Shown here piece by piece: positions 1-8,337 of a DNA stretch of 64,000 nucleotides. The stretch is from NCBI GenBank assembly GCA_964470965.1, contig CAYYIS010000008.1:1-64000 (forward strand), written 5' to 3'. The position numbers were made by a program, and so were the translations under genes. The notes beneath the pieces are model-generated. The model worked only from the letters and a program-made list of their open reading frames with translations. It made no database searches and was not told the DNA's origin. Within the stretch, counting starts at the first letter, position 1, and each line of letters starts with the position of its first letter. This stretch comes from CAYYIS01 sp964470965. GTDB lineage: Bacteria; JAAXHH01; JABIQT01.

Positions 1-2
1 GG

Positions 3-521
3 ATGGATGAGTTGAGAGGATCTATCGGTCTAGTGCAGGCCGGGACGCTGCCGGATATCGTAGGCCGAATGAGAAGTCATCAACTGCGCCTTCGGGAATC
101 ACTCGGTAAAACGCCCGGAATCACCCTGCGCCGATCTCCCGACCCGACGGGCGACAGTGGATCCTATTTCGCATGGATACACGAATCCACCAATGCCGCC
201 GAGCGATTTTCCAATGCCCTCTGTGCTGAAGGCATCCCCGTCTCACTGCCTCACGGCGGGATCCATCAGTACAGGTACATGTCCAGCCTGCTGAATAACG
301 TACCCGTGACCACAGAGAGCTGCCCCTGGTCCTGTCCTTACAATGCCGAAAGTCCGATGGAATACCATGCAGGCATGCTTCCCAGAAGCAACCAACTCCT
401 CGATCAGGCAAGATTGGTCTCAATGCCGCCCCGGCTTTCGGATCAGGACGTCGAAGATATGATCCGTGCCTTCCGAAAAGTTGCGAACGCGATAGCGCCG
501 TCATCCAGTTGTGGATTTTAA
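3..521 (+). CDS. DegT/DnrJ/EryC1/StrS-family aminotransferase, C-terminal part
   Basis: This is the C-terminal 172 residues of a PLP-dependent sugar/amino-sugar aminotransferase of the DegT/DnrJ/EryC1/StrS family. The window opens inside the gene: the first residues (MDELRGSIGLVQ) correspond to the internal family motif usually read as N-x-R-M-x-E-L-x-A-x-x-G-L-x-Q, so the ATG at position 3 is an internal methionine and not the start. The PLP lysine lies upstream of the window. The reading frame ends at TAA (519-521). Members act in the cytoplasm on keto-sugars or related ketones; the substrate cannot be told. The next gene, another PLP enzyme, follows after 36 bases on the same strand, which suggests one transcript. 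Confidence 0.75.
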   Translation: MDELRGSIGLVQAGTLPDIVGRMRSHQLRLRESLGKTPGITLRRSPDPTGDSGSYFAWIHESTNAAERFSNALCAEGIPVSLPHGGIHQYRYMSSLLNNVPVTTESCPWSCPYNAESPMEYHAGMLPRSNQLLDQARLVSMPPRLSDQDVEDMIRAFRKVANAIAPSSSCGF

Positions 522-557
522 TAAAATGCCTGTTTTCTCGATGAAGAAGGAGAGCGC

Positions 558-1730
558 ATGAGCAAAACCAAGTCTGTAACCGCCGAAGCTCAGTTCTGGG
601 CCGCCATCCGCCGTGATCAGTTTCTGCTCGATCCTGACGTCGTCTTCCTGCAGGGTGGTTCGGTTGGTCCGTCACCCCGTCCTGTCGTAGATACCGTAAC
701 CAATGGTATCCATGCGTTCGATAGCAATCCGTTAAAGCATCAACCGCAGTTCTGGCCCCTCGTGGAGGAGGCGCGGGAAAAACTGGCCGAGTTCGTCGGT
801 ACCTCACCGGAACGCCTGGCACTGGTCCAGAACACCACCATGGCCATGAGCGTACCCGCACAGGGCCTTACCTGGGAAGAAGGCGGCGAAATCCTGATGT
901 CCGACCAGGAATACGGAGCGGTAAGCGCTTGTTGGGATTATATCGCCCGACGATACAAGATGGAGATCGTACGCGTCGAGTTACCAATGAAAATCGAGAG
1001 CGCAGAACAGGTCATAGACACCTATAAAGCAGGTTTCAGCGATCGAACCAGCGTTTTCGTATTCGGGCATGTCTACTGGTCCACCGGTCTGGCCACTCCG
1101 ATTAAGGAGCTCACCGAACTGGGACGTGAACGGGGCGCCTGGGTCATTATCGACGGGGCCCATGCGGTCGGTATGGTGCCGCTCAACCTGGACGATGTGA
1201 ATCCTCATTTCTACTGTTCCAGCTTACACAAATGGGTTCTGTCCGCCAAAGGGACCGGCATGCTCTATATTTCTGAAGATGCATACGATCACGTGGAACC
1301 CCTTATCTTGGGAGGCAACGTCCGTCAGGAAGGAAACAATGCCAGTAAATTCGATATGATGGGTACCAGAGACCAGACGCCATTCATGGGACTGGGTGCC
1401 GCACTGGATTTTCAGAATGAGATAGGTTGGGATAGGATCCGAACTTACTGCCAGGGATTAGCCGGCTACCTGAAGGAACGGATCAAACGAATTAAAGGGG
1501 CGCGGATCCTCACCCCCATAGATTCGCAATTGTCCGGCTTCATTACGACCTTCGGGATCGAAGGGGTTGACCTTGGTCCCATTCGGGACGAACTGTGGAA
1601 CGATGAGCAGATCGAAACCGTCGCATTCGGCCTTGGCGGCATGAGCGTGATGCGTATTTCGACCCATTTCTATAACTGCCGCGAAGATATCGACCGCATG
1701 GTCAGCGCAATAGAAAAACGACTTCGTTAA
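558..1730 (+). CDS. Aminotransferase class V (cysteine desulfurase / isopenicillin-N epimerase-like)
   Basis: A 390-residue fold-type I PLP enzyme of the class V group. PLP contacts are visible: Asp199 in the IDGAHA motif and the Schiff-base Lys225 in SSLHKW. The length fits the isopenicillin-N-epimerase-like branch, which includes epimerases, lyases and desulfurases. There is no conserved cysteine loop of the kind typical of IscS, so a desulfurase role is not favoured. The start is set by a strong Shine-Dalgarno (AGAAGGAGA) just before ATG 558. It lies between a DegT aminotransferase and a creatininase-family hydrolase on the same strand, so a small nitrogen-compound catabolic operon is plausible. 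The substrate is unknown. Confidence 0.85.
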   Translation: MSKTKSVTAEAQFWAAIRRDQFLLDPDVVFLQGGSVGPSPRPVVDTVTNGIHAFDSNPLKHQPQFWPLVEEAREKLAEFVGTSPERLALVQNTTMAMSVPAQGLTWEEGGEILMSDQEYGAVSACWDYIARRYKMEIVRVELPMKIESAEQVIDTYKAGFSDRTSVFVFGHVYWSTGLATPIKELTELGRERGAWVIIDGAHAVGMVPLNLDDVNPHFYCSSLHKWVLSAKGTGMLYISEDAYDHVEPLILGGNVRQEGNNASKFDMMGTRDQTPFMGLGAALDFQNEIGWDRIRTYCQGLAGYLKERIKRIKGARILTPIDSQLSGFITTFGIEGVDLGPIRDELWNDEQIETVAFGLGGMSVMRISTHFYNCREDIDRMVSAIEKRLR

Positions 1731-1751
1731 CAACTTAAAGGAGAGAATTCC

Positions 1752-2510
1752 ATGCGAGACAAAAGGGTCTGTATCGGCGACCTGACACGGAAGGAATTCC
1801 GTGAGGGTATCGAAAGCGGTACAATCAAAGCCGCGATCGTACCAACCGCAGCGACAGAACAGCATCTCGAACATCTGGAAATGATTCACGACACCGCCAG
1901 CGTGACATATATGGCGGAACACGCAGCTAAAAAACTATATCCTTCGGTCGTAGTGGCGACGACCATTCCCATCGGAGTGTCCGAACACTGGATGCGGCAC
2001 AAAGGTACGTTGACCGTCCGTGCCGAAATTTTCACCGAGTACGTTTACGATGTCTGTGATGCCCTGAAACGGGGCGGTGTGGAAAACATTCTGATTTTAA
2101 ATGGACACGGTGGAAATGTGAAGCCCATGATGGGCAGGATGGAAGAATTCACAAAACGGCTCGGTGTCAATGTACGCTTCAACTCCTACTGGGATACGTA
2201 TCCAACAGATGTAGTGTACAAATACATGGAAAAAGAATCACTGCCGGGCCATGCGGATGAATACGAAACCTCCATGGCCATGGCGCTGTTTCCGGAGCGG
2301 GTACACCTGGAGGATATGGACCAGGAGAGTTCGTCCAAGTACGGCACTAAAGAAAAAGGCGTAGCGCTGATACAACCGGCGGTGGACGGAGTTGCGGAAG
2401 TACTCCGCAAAATGATCGCCGGCGAGGAGATTGACCTGGAACCACGCACATTCGGCCCGGACGGCGCCATGTCGATGGTACGAGACCATCTTATTGAAGC
2501 CAGGACGTGA
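1752..2510 (+). CDS. Creatininase-family amidohydrolase
   Basis: A 252-residue member of the creatininase/FAPy-deformylase family of metal-dependent amidohydrolases. Family metal-binding signatures are present: an E-Q-H-x-E-H-L stretch near residues 40-46 and the NGHGGN motif near residue 118, with a late acidic residue region (GHADEYETS) that also fits. Family members open cyclic amides such as creatinine or remove formyl groups in flavin and pyrimidine pathways. This protein is not close enough to any one for a substrate call. The ATG is preceded by AAAGGAGAG, and the gene follows the class V aminotransferase after 21 bases, which suggests joint transcription. Confidence 0.88.
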   Translation: MRDKRVCIGDLTRKEFREGIESGTIKAAIVPTAATEQHLEHLEMIHDTASVTYMAEHAAKKLYPSVVVATTIPIGVSEHWMRHKGTLTVRAEIFTEYVYDVCDALKRGGVENILILNGHGGNVKPMMGRMEEFTKRLGVNVRFNSYWDTYPTDVVYKYMEKESLPGHADEYETSMAMALFPERVHLEDMDQESSSKYGTKEKGVALIQPAVDGVAEVLRKMIAGEEIDLEPRTFGPDGAMSMVRDHLIEART

Positions 2511-2569
2511 CCTGAACCGTGATATGTGACGGGTGACGAGTTGTAGCGGAGACGCCTTACGCGCCCCCG

Positions 2570-2782
2570 TCACTTTCCAAGCGCACTCTCATACCACCCG
2601 ATCTCCTCCTCGGACAGTTCATCACGCATCTCTTCCAACGCCCCTCCGACATCTCCGGGGGTAATTTCTATCCTGTACCTGGCCGCAATTTCGATCAGGC
2701 TGGCGCCCTCTCGCAGCTCATCCTGAAGATCCTCGTTTGTGTTTATGATCTCACGAAATGTAAAAACAGTGGCTTTACTCAT
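2570..2782 (-). CDS. Small Nif11-like domain protein
   Basis: A 70-residue acidic protein. Its pattern resembles the Nif11/nitrile-hydratase-like leader domain: MS start, hydrophobic F near residue 9, N-x-D-L-Q-x-E-L at 16-23, a central I-E-I-A-x-x-Y, then an amphipathic helix and an L-S-E-E-E motif near residue 56. Nif11 domains serve as leader peptides for ribosomally made modified peptides, but many stand alone with unknown role. Here the protein stops soon after the domain (ALGK), with no Gly-Gly cleavage site and no core peptide. A good Shine-Dalgarno (GGAGGG, 6-base spacer) precedes ATG 2782. It follows the PLP decarboxylase by 31 bases on the same strand, so they are probably cotranscribed. 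Confidence 0.6.
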   Translation of the reverse strand: MSKATVFTFREIINTNEDLQDELREGASLIEIAARYRIEITPGDVGGALEEMRDELSEEEIGWYESALGK

Positions 2783-2813
2783 CCAATCCCTCCGACGTTC
2801 ATGTAAAAATCGT

Positions 2814-4232
2814 TCAATGGATCAATGAATTCACTTCCCTTACAATAGCCTCGAACAGAGCGTTTATATGCCCCTCGGTGGTCCTGAAGTTAACCGGGTT
2901 GATGCGAAAATATGATTTACCCTTCAGAAGGGTGGTGGAAATCCAGAATTCACCGCCTTCTTCGATCTTTCTCACCACGTCTTTGTTCAGGTCGGCCAGC
3001 GAATCATCGTCATATCCGTCCGGGCAGTACCGTATGCAAATGGCGGACATGGTCGGTTCGACGGCCGGTTTGAAGTCAGGATGGGCGAGGCAAAGATCGT
3101 ACAGCCGCCTGGCGTGACGGATGTTTGCATCGACCCATTCCCCGATCTGCCTGGCGCCATAGCGTTTAAAACTCATCCAAATTTTCAGGCTCCGAAACCT
3201 TCGGGACTGTTCGAGGCCATGGACATAATACTGATATCTCTCGCCGTCTACGTCCTTCTCGTCGGTTAGATAAGCAGGCTGCATACCGAAGGAGGCGGTC
3301 AAGCGGGTAGCGTCCCTAACCAGGACGGCACCCGCGTCAAGCGGCGCAAAGAACCATTTGTGTGGATCAATGGTCACTGAATCAGCCAGGGACAGACCAT
3401 CCAATACATCGGCGTGCTCCCGGGAAACGAGCGTACCGCCACCATAGGCGGCGTCCACATGCAGCCACATCCGTTCTCGGTCCGCAATCTGCCTCAGCGT
3501 TCTTAGATCGTCCACCGAACCGGTGTTGGTCGTTCCGCCCATGCCGATGATACACATGGGCCGGATGCCGTTTGCAAGGTCCGCGCGGATGGTATCCTCC
3601 AGGGCATCGATACGGATACGGAACTGATCGTCCGTAGGTAGCTTTCTCAATCCTTCACGCCCCAGGCCGATTGAATCCACCGCTTTGTCAACCGAGACAT
3701 GCCGTTCTTCCGATGTATACATGGCCCATCGATCCCGAATGCCGGTTTCCTGGATCTGATCGCCAGAAATAAAGTCCCGTCCCAGTTTGACACCTATTAA
3801 ATTTGCCGTCATTCCACCGCTAGTGAGGTTCCCGCCGGCTTCATCGCCGTAACCAATAAGATCGGCCAGCCAGCGCACCGTACGCCGTTCCATCTCTACC
3901 GCGGCGGGTCCGATTGCATAGGCACCGAGGTTCTGATTCAATGCCGAGGCCATTAGATCGGCCAGCACGCCAACCGGTGTAGGTGTCGGGGTAATCAGCC
4001 CGAAATACCCGGGATGGTTTACGTGTGTACAATAGGGGAACAGTTTTTTTTCCAGCTCCCGCATCACATCCGCGGTCTGACACCCCTCCATTGGTACTGG
4101 TTCGTCAAAAAGTCGTTTCAGCTGATCAGGGTTCACATCCGGAAACAATCTGCGGTCTTCTACCTGCTCGAAATAGTCAGAGAAATAATCGATCAGTTGA
4201 TGTCCTAGTTCGCGGAATTCCTTGCTCTCCAT
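2814..4232 (-). CDS. Pyridoxal-dependent group II decarboxylase (aromatic amino acid decarboxylase-like)
   Basis: A 472-residue group II PLP decarboxylase, the family of aromatic-L-amino-acid, histidine and glutamate decarboxylases. The N-terminal dimer helix, the L-H-V-D-A-A-Y-G motif that holds PLP, and the Schiff-base lysine (Lys292 in DPHKWF) are all present. Length matches aromatic amino acid decarboxylases (about 470-480). It would convert an amino acid to its amine in the cytoplasm; the specific substrate is not visible. A divergent, gene-poor region lies upstream, and the small Nif11-like gene follows downstream on the same strand. Confidence 0.88.
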   Translation of the reverse strand: MESKEFRELGHQLIDYFSDYFEQVEDRRLFPDVNPDQLKRLFDEPVPMEGCQTADVMRELEKKLFPYCTHVNHPGYFGLITPTPTPVGVLADLMASALNQNLGAYAIGPAAVEMERRTVRWLADLIGYGDEAGGNLTSGGMTANLIGVKLGRDFISGDQIQETGIRDRWAMYTSEERHVSVDKAVDSIGLGREGLRKLPTDDQFRIRIDALEDTIRADLANGIRPMCIIGMGGTTNTGSVDDLRTLRQIADRERMWLHVDAAYGGGTLVSREHADVLDGLSLADSVTIDPHKWFFAPLDAGAVLVRDATRLTASFGMQPAYLTDEKDVDGERYQYYVHGLEQSRRFRSLKIWMSFKRYGARQIGEWVDANIRHARRLYDLCLAHPDFKPAVEPTMSAICIRYCPDGYDDDSLADLNKDVVRKIEEGGEFWISTTLLKGKSYFRINPVNFRTTEGHINALFEAIVREVNSLIH

Positions 4233-5232
4233 AGTTTTATTTGCTCCGTATCCCTAACAGTGACCACATCGCCAGGCGACGGGGACGTCACCTTTTCATA
4301 AAACGATTTTCCTACCAGTCTCACAACCAGCTAAAGCGCCACCCCTCCCGTGACCAAAGATGTCCTGGAACCCAACCCAATGCCGTGGACACCAGTTGAC
4401 CGGGACGCCGTATACGGGGCCAACGGGTAATTGATCTTATGACACCAAATACCGAACGACTGCGGCCGCCACACCTATCATACCGCCTGGCATCGCTACA
4501 TCCAGGATCACAGAGGCGTTCCATCGGGACGTGACACCGGTCAGGCTCAACCGGTCGGCATGGTGCAGGATTTCCACGACGGTTGTTAGCCGGAAAGAAG
4601 CAGCAACGGCAACACCGTGAAGAAGTCCTGCAGACCCGGCGTGAAGCCGTCAAGCTCGTATAAAATTACCAACGCCCCGATGACGGCAAAACTACCCGAT
4701 CAATTGTGATTATCATTCCGTTAGAAATCCCCGGGGACCGTGGAGCGCCGGTAAAAAGCAGCCCACCGCTGTCCCGGACACACAGGTACCATGACTTTGT
4801 TCCGATATAGAGCTTGCTTCGACGCAGCAGCAGCAGCCGGCAGCGACGATCGCGGGGGCAGGGCAACGGCATCTGCCGGAAAATGACAAGCTGCCATCAA
4901 AAACATCACGGTACCGAGCGTATATGGTTTCAGGTCTGTCATTGAACGCTATCTACGTGAATAACGAGGTCACCTGGATACTCATAAGATAACCATATTG
5001 AACGGTCTTACAAAGTCAAAAAATCAATGCCCACCAATGCTGAAAAATTCGCTTGATGAGTACGGGTAAAATTGTAGATTTACCTACAGCTTCTTTATTT
5101 CCTGCCAAAACTTCCGATCGAAACCGTGGCGGGTTAAAAACAGTCGATGTGACTGCATCTCTGCAACCGGCTGAATGTTTGGTTCTAACGTGGTTCATAT
5201 TCCGGCTGTTTTTATCCATTTGACGAAGGAGG
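4233..5232 (+). other. Gene-poor 1-kb stretch
   Basis: No gene can be supported here. Several overlapping short frames on the minus strand between 4320 and 4940 carry hydrophobic pieces (for example a leucine-rich stretch near 4590-4640), but each is broken by stops and none matches a family I recognise. They may be remains of a decayed gene. The part from 4943 to 5232 is richer in A+T and has no coding character. It should contain the promoter of the minus-strand decarboxylase, but no clear -35/-10 pair was identified. Confidence 0.5.
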
Positions 5233-5466
5233 ATGCGATCAGGATTACCGAAAGAGCAAGGGGCTGACGTACGGCACGTGAAACCGCAGGGTAATTCCTA
5301 CAAGGCGTTGGAGATCAGGTATGTATGTAGGTATGAGACCGGTGGCTGACAGACATATCCGCCATCTGCCGATCCTTGATAAAGGCTGTATCTCTGGTAT
5401 CTTGACCATCGGCGAGGTGTCCGGGCAAATTATTCTATGCATCCAGCAACAAACCATTCAGCGTGT
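5233..5466 (+). pseudogene. CBS-domain protein remnant
   Basis: Two pieces of a CBS-pair protein lie in different frames. The first begins at ATG 5233, directly behind GAAGGAGG, and reads into a segment with D-V-R-H-V-K-P and Y-K-A-L-E-I, as at the start of a CBS domain. It stops at about 5342. The second, in the frame of 5321, reads R-H-I-R-H-L-P-I-L-D-K-G then G-I-L-T-I-G-E-V, the hallmark of the C-terminal half of a second CBS domain. Most of the middle (about 90-100 residues in intact family members) is missing. It is best read as a frameshifted, internally deleted pseudogene. Intact family members bind adenosyl ligands, but this copy is very unlikely to be functional. Confidence 0.6.
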
Positions 5467-5528
5467 GGCGCGGTATATCCCAACCCGGAAAAAAGTGGCT
5501 TTTTCGCTGGCTCATCCAGCGCTACACC

Positions 5529-5541
5529 GGAGGCCCATATA
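5529..5541 (+). promoter_or_regulatory. Ribosome binding site placed before an AUA codon
   Basis: A perfect GGAGG (5529-5533) is followed after 5 bases by ATA (5539-5541), exactly where arylamine N-acetyltransferases begin with Met-Asp-Ile. The only in-frame ATG lies 34 codons further upstream (5437) and has no Shine-Dalgarno. This suggests initiation at AUA, or a recent ATG-to-ATA change or sequence error. Confidence 0.55.
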
Positions 5542-6297
5542 GACATCACGAGTTATCTCGACCGCATCGGCTACGATGGCCCTCTTACACCGGATGCCGA
5601 TACCCTTCGGGCGCTTCAGGTTGCTCATTTGCACACCGTTCCTTTCGAAAACTTGAGTATTATTCTGGACGAACCGATCGATCTGGATGTTGAGGCTTTG
5701 TTCGAAAAGGTGGTTACACGGCGGCGAGGCGGCTTCTGTTACGAACTAAACGGACTGTTCGCAGCCCTGCTGCGTACGTTGGGATTCCACGTAGAGATGT
5801 TCTCCGCCCGCGTCAGAGGATCGGACAAGGAATACGGCCCTGCCTTCGACCACCTCACGCTCCTTGTTTCACTCTCGGAACGATGGTTGGTCGATGTAGG
5901 ATTCGGGGATTCATTTCTGGAGCCGCTGCGCCTGGATGTACGGGAAGTACAACCGCAGGGAGAACGCTGCTATCGTATTTTAGACCATAAGGCCGAGTTG
6001 GTTCTGGAAAGCAAGGGTAGGGAAGGCGAATGGACCCCTCAGTATCGGTTCGGCAAAACAGCGTATCAACTTGCCGATTTTGCTGAGATGTGCCGATTTC
6101 ACCAGTCGTCGCCAGAATCCCACTTCACGGAAAAAACTGTCTGCACAATGGCCACTCCGGAAGGGCGCGTGACCATCAGCGGCACGCATTTTATCAGGAC
6201 GACCGGTGGTGAGCGTAAAGAGCGCGAACTACCTGATAAACCAGATTATTTAAACACGCTTCGCGAGCAATTCAATATCGTTATTGATAAGGAGTAA
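5539..6297 (+). CDS. nat: Arylamine N-acetyltransferase
   Basis: Acetyl-CoA-dependent arylamine N-acetyltransferase, a cytoplasmic enzyme that transfers acetyl groups to aromatic amines and hydrazines. The catalytic triad is complete, counted from the proposed start: Cys67 in RGGFCYELN, His105 in FDHLTL and Asp119 in LVDVGFGD. These positions are within a few residues of those in characterised family members. The first residues (I-D-I-T-S-Y-L-D-R-I-G-Y) align with the family N-terminus, which normally starts at M-D-I-x-x-Y. In place of ATG this copy has ATA behind a good ribosome binding site. The alternative start at ATG 5437 would add 34 residues without family support, overlapping the CBS remnant. 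A cupin gene follows after 3 bases. Confidence 0.85.
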   Translation: MDITSYLDRIGYDGPLTPDADTLRALQVAHLHTVPFENLSIILDEPIDLDVEALFEKVVTRRRGGFCYELNGLFAALLRTLGFHVEMFSARVRGSDKEYGPAFDHLTLLVSLSERWLVDVGFGDSFLEPLRLDVREVQPQGERCYRILDHKAELVLESKGREGEWTPQYRFGKTAYQLADFAEMCRFHQSSPESHFTEKTVCTMATPEGRVTISGTHFIRTTGGERKERELPDKPDYLNTLREQFNIVIDKE

Positions 6298-6300
6298 TCC

Positions 6301-6942
6301 ATGAGTTTCACAGTATATGATTTCCGCACCGACATAAGCAATGTTCTCGTCACTCCACAGATCCGTTCCCGTTTTCTGCGCATGGAACCCGGGCAGGTCG
6401 CCACAAGCCACAGCCATGATCTGGGTCATGAAATCTTCCTGGTCCTCCAGGGCGCCGCCGAGTTTGACATCGAGGGCGATAAGAAAGTAATCCGTCCGGG
6501 CCAGCTTTGCGTGGCGTTGACCGACGAGATGCATCAGGTGCGGGTGGTGGGCGATGAACCTATGATCATGTATCTGTCCGTCACACCGCACATCCAGCCC
6601 ACACACACGTTCTGGACAGAAGACGGCAACAAACAGCCTCCCCACTTCGCTCCTGATTCGGCCTATGACGTAACACCCTCTCCTTCGTCATCGACCGAAC
6701 AGCACATTGACGAACACCTGGAACGCGTCGATGCAATCAAGAACGCTGTTCAGGCCTTCGCGAGATCCCAGCACCGTCAGGCTGCCAACATGAGGCAGGC
6801 CATCACGGCTAAGAATAATGAAGCGGCCAGGGATGCCCGCGCAGCCATGTGGGAGACGATTTATCCACTGTTTCAGTCCGTTTATGCCATGGGCGATGTA
6901 TGGAACGCACTCGCTGCCTCCCTTGAGCAGTCATCCGAATGA
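6301..6942 (+). CDS. Cupin-domain protein with helical C-terminal extension
   Basis: A 213-residue protein. Residues about 20-100 form a cupin: the metal-binding motif 1 is seen in H-S-H-D-x-G-H-E (near residues 38-45), followed by G-x-x-E-F-D-I-E-G and a P-G-Q turn, then a motif 2 histidine in D-E-M-H-Q-V. After about residue 125 comes a Ser-rich linker and a helical, charged segment to the end. Cupins cover many enzymes and binding proteins, so no reaction is proposed. It starts 3 bases after the N-acetyltransferase stop and is preceded by AAGGAG, so the two genes are almost certainly translated from one message. Confidence 0.75.
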   Translation: MSFTVYDFRTDISNVLVTPQIRSRFLRMEPGQVATSHSHDLGHEIFLVLQGAAEFDIEGDKKVIRPGQLCVALTDEMHQVRVVGDEPMIMYLSVTPHIQPTHTFWTEDGNKQPPHFAPDSAYDVTPSPSSSTEQHIDEHLERVDAIKNAVQAFARSQHRQAANMRQAITAKNNEAARDARAAMWETIYPLFQSVYAMGDVWNALAASLEQSSE

Positions 6943-7064
6943 CCCAGTACTGATTGCAACCGCACCATTCCGCCACATTTAGCGCACGTAAGGTACCCCT
7001 GGATCGGTTCGGATTCGCATGTCCGCAGGTCTGTCGCGCCCCGGAAAACGAACCACCTTACAGG

Positions 7065-7093
7065 TTGACGGGGACGACTCGGGGGTACATAAT
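7065..7093 (+). promoter_or_regulatory. Probable sigma-70-type promoter for the methyltransferase gene
   Basis: TTGACG (7065-7070), a 17-base spacer and CATAAT (7088-7093) lie 47 bases before ATG 7140. Each box has one mismatch to the sigma-70 consensus. The rest of the gap 6943-7139 shows nothing else. Confidence 0.5.
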
Positions 7094-7139
7094 AGACACA
7101 AGGTTACAAAAATCCGGTATCTTCCCGAGTTGAGGCAAC

Positions 7140-8333
7140 ATGGTTAAACAGGCCACGGACTACAAGCAGGTGGTACGCGATGCCGCCCGAAATGAAGATA
7201 CGTTCCTGCGGCTGACGATGACTGGAAAGCGCAGAGGCGAGTCCTCTCCATATGTGAAAATAATCGTGAGACCGGTGATGATTAAAGAGCGGCGACACCT
7301 AAAGTTTTCTTACTTCGACGGAAAAAAGGACATCACCAAGAATTACGAGGGTAATGCCGTTCTTTCACCTCTTGATGAGGCGCTCTGTCTGCCGTTCAAG
7401 CAATATCATGTACAGTCGTCCACGGGGGATATCCGTGTGCGAATGACCAGGCAGGGAGACGCTCTGATCTCCCGCAGCGAGGCATCATTGTCGGATGCGC
7501 CCGACCTGTCCCATAATAAGCCTCACAGCTATCTACTCGCCGGTGGGAAGAACAACGAATTCCTGCACAAAATCAATATTACCGACGCGTCCGGAAAAGT
7601 AAAACCATCCATGCAGTCTAAATTTCGTCAGATACACGAATTTCTCAGCCGGCTTGAGCCGATGATCCACGAGTCCCCCAGCCCTGACGGCGAAATAGAA
7701 ATCGTAGACTGCGGCTGCGGCAGCGCTTACCTTACCTTTGCCGCCTACCACTATCTGAAATACAACCGGGGGTTACAACCGCACATCGTCGGAATCGACA
7801 GGGATTCTGTTATTGTCGAAAAATGCCGCACGCTTCGGGATGACCTTAAGTGGAAGGACCTCGATTTCTACGTGTCCAGTATCTCCCATTACACGCCGGA
7901 AAAGATCCCTGACATGGTTTTGAGTCTTCACGCGTGCAATACCGCAACTGATGAGGCGATCGCCCGCGGCATCCACTGGGGCAGCCAGGCCATCGTGGTG
8001 GCACCCTGCTGCCAGCACGAGCTCAGACCACAGATCGAGGCGTCTTCTATGCAGTCAATCCTCCGTTACGGTCTCCTGAAGCAGCGCACGGCGGAAATCG
8101 TGACGGATGCTGTGCGTGCACAGATTCTGCGAATTATGGGATACAGAACCGGCGTGGTCGAGTTCGTGTACCCGAGCCACACTCCCAAGAACCTGATGAT
8201 CCGCGCCGAAAAAGTAAGGGAACCCGGTAATCCCCAATTGATTCGCGAGTATCTCGACCTGAGAGATTTCTGGCACGTCGAGCCGCGGCTGGAAGGGCTC
8301 ATCGGCACCCCGTTCACCGACCTCCTGGACTGA
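7140..8333 (+). CDS. SAM-dependent methyltransferase (Methyltransf_32 type)
   Basis: A 397-residue protein. The C-terminal half holds a class I methyltransferase fold: the SAM-binding motif I (I-V-D-C-G-C-G-S-A-Y-L) near residue 185, a motif II acidic residue in V-G-I-D-R-D near 220, and a motif IV region D-M-V-L-S-L-H-A-C. The later P-C-C-Q-H-E-L is characteristic of the Methyltransf_32 group, which includes GSTCD/RRNAD1-like proteins. Residues 1-130 form a separate N-terminal domain of unknown role, perhaps for substrate binding. The substrate is unknown; relatives are linked to RNA or protein methylation. A promoter-like sequence lies upstream, and a GNAT gene follows after 4 bases. Confidence 0.8.
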   Translation: MVKQATDYKQVVRDAARNEDTFLRLTMTGKRRGESSPYVKIIVRPVMIKERRHLKFSYFDGKKDITKNYEGNAVLSPLDEALCLPFKQYHVQSSTGDIRVRMTRQGDALISRSEASLSDAPDLSHNKPHSYLLAGGKNNEFLHKINITDASGKVKPSMQSKFRQIHEFLSRLEPMIHESPSPDGEIEIVDCGCGSAYLTFAAYHYLKYNRGLQPHIVGIDRDSVIVEKCRTLRDDLKWKDLDFYVSSISHYTPEKIPDMVLSLHACNTATDEAIARGIHWGSQAIVVAPCCQHELRPQIEASSMQSILRYGLLKQRTAEIVTDAVRAQILRIMGYRTGVVEFVYPSHTPKNLMIRAEKVREPGNPQLIREYLDLRDFWHVEPRLEGLIGTPFTDLLD

Positions 8334-8337
8334 AACC

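Noticed and set aside
121..861. A long minus-strand open frame across the first two genes
   Set aside because: Antisense to two aminotransferase genes with intact motifs; Arg/Trp/Cys-rich composition typical of a shadow frame.
4321..4942. Overlapping minus-strand frames with hydrophobic and Cys/Arg-rich pieces
   Set aside because: No frame is continuous or matches a family; at most debris of an old gene.
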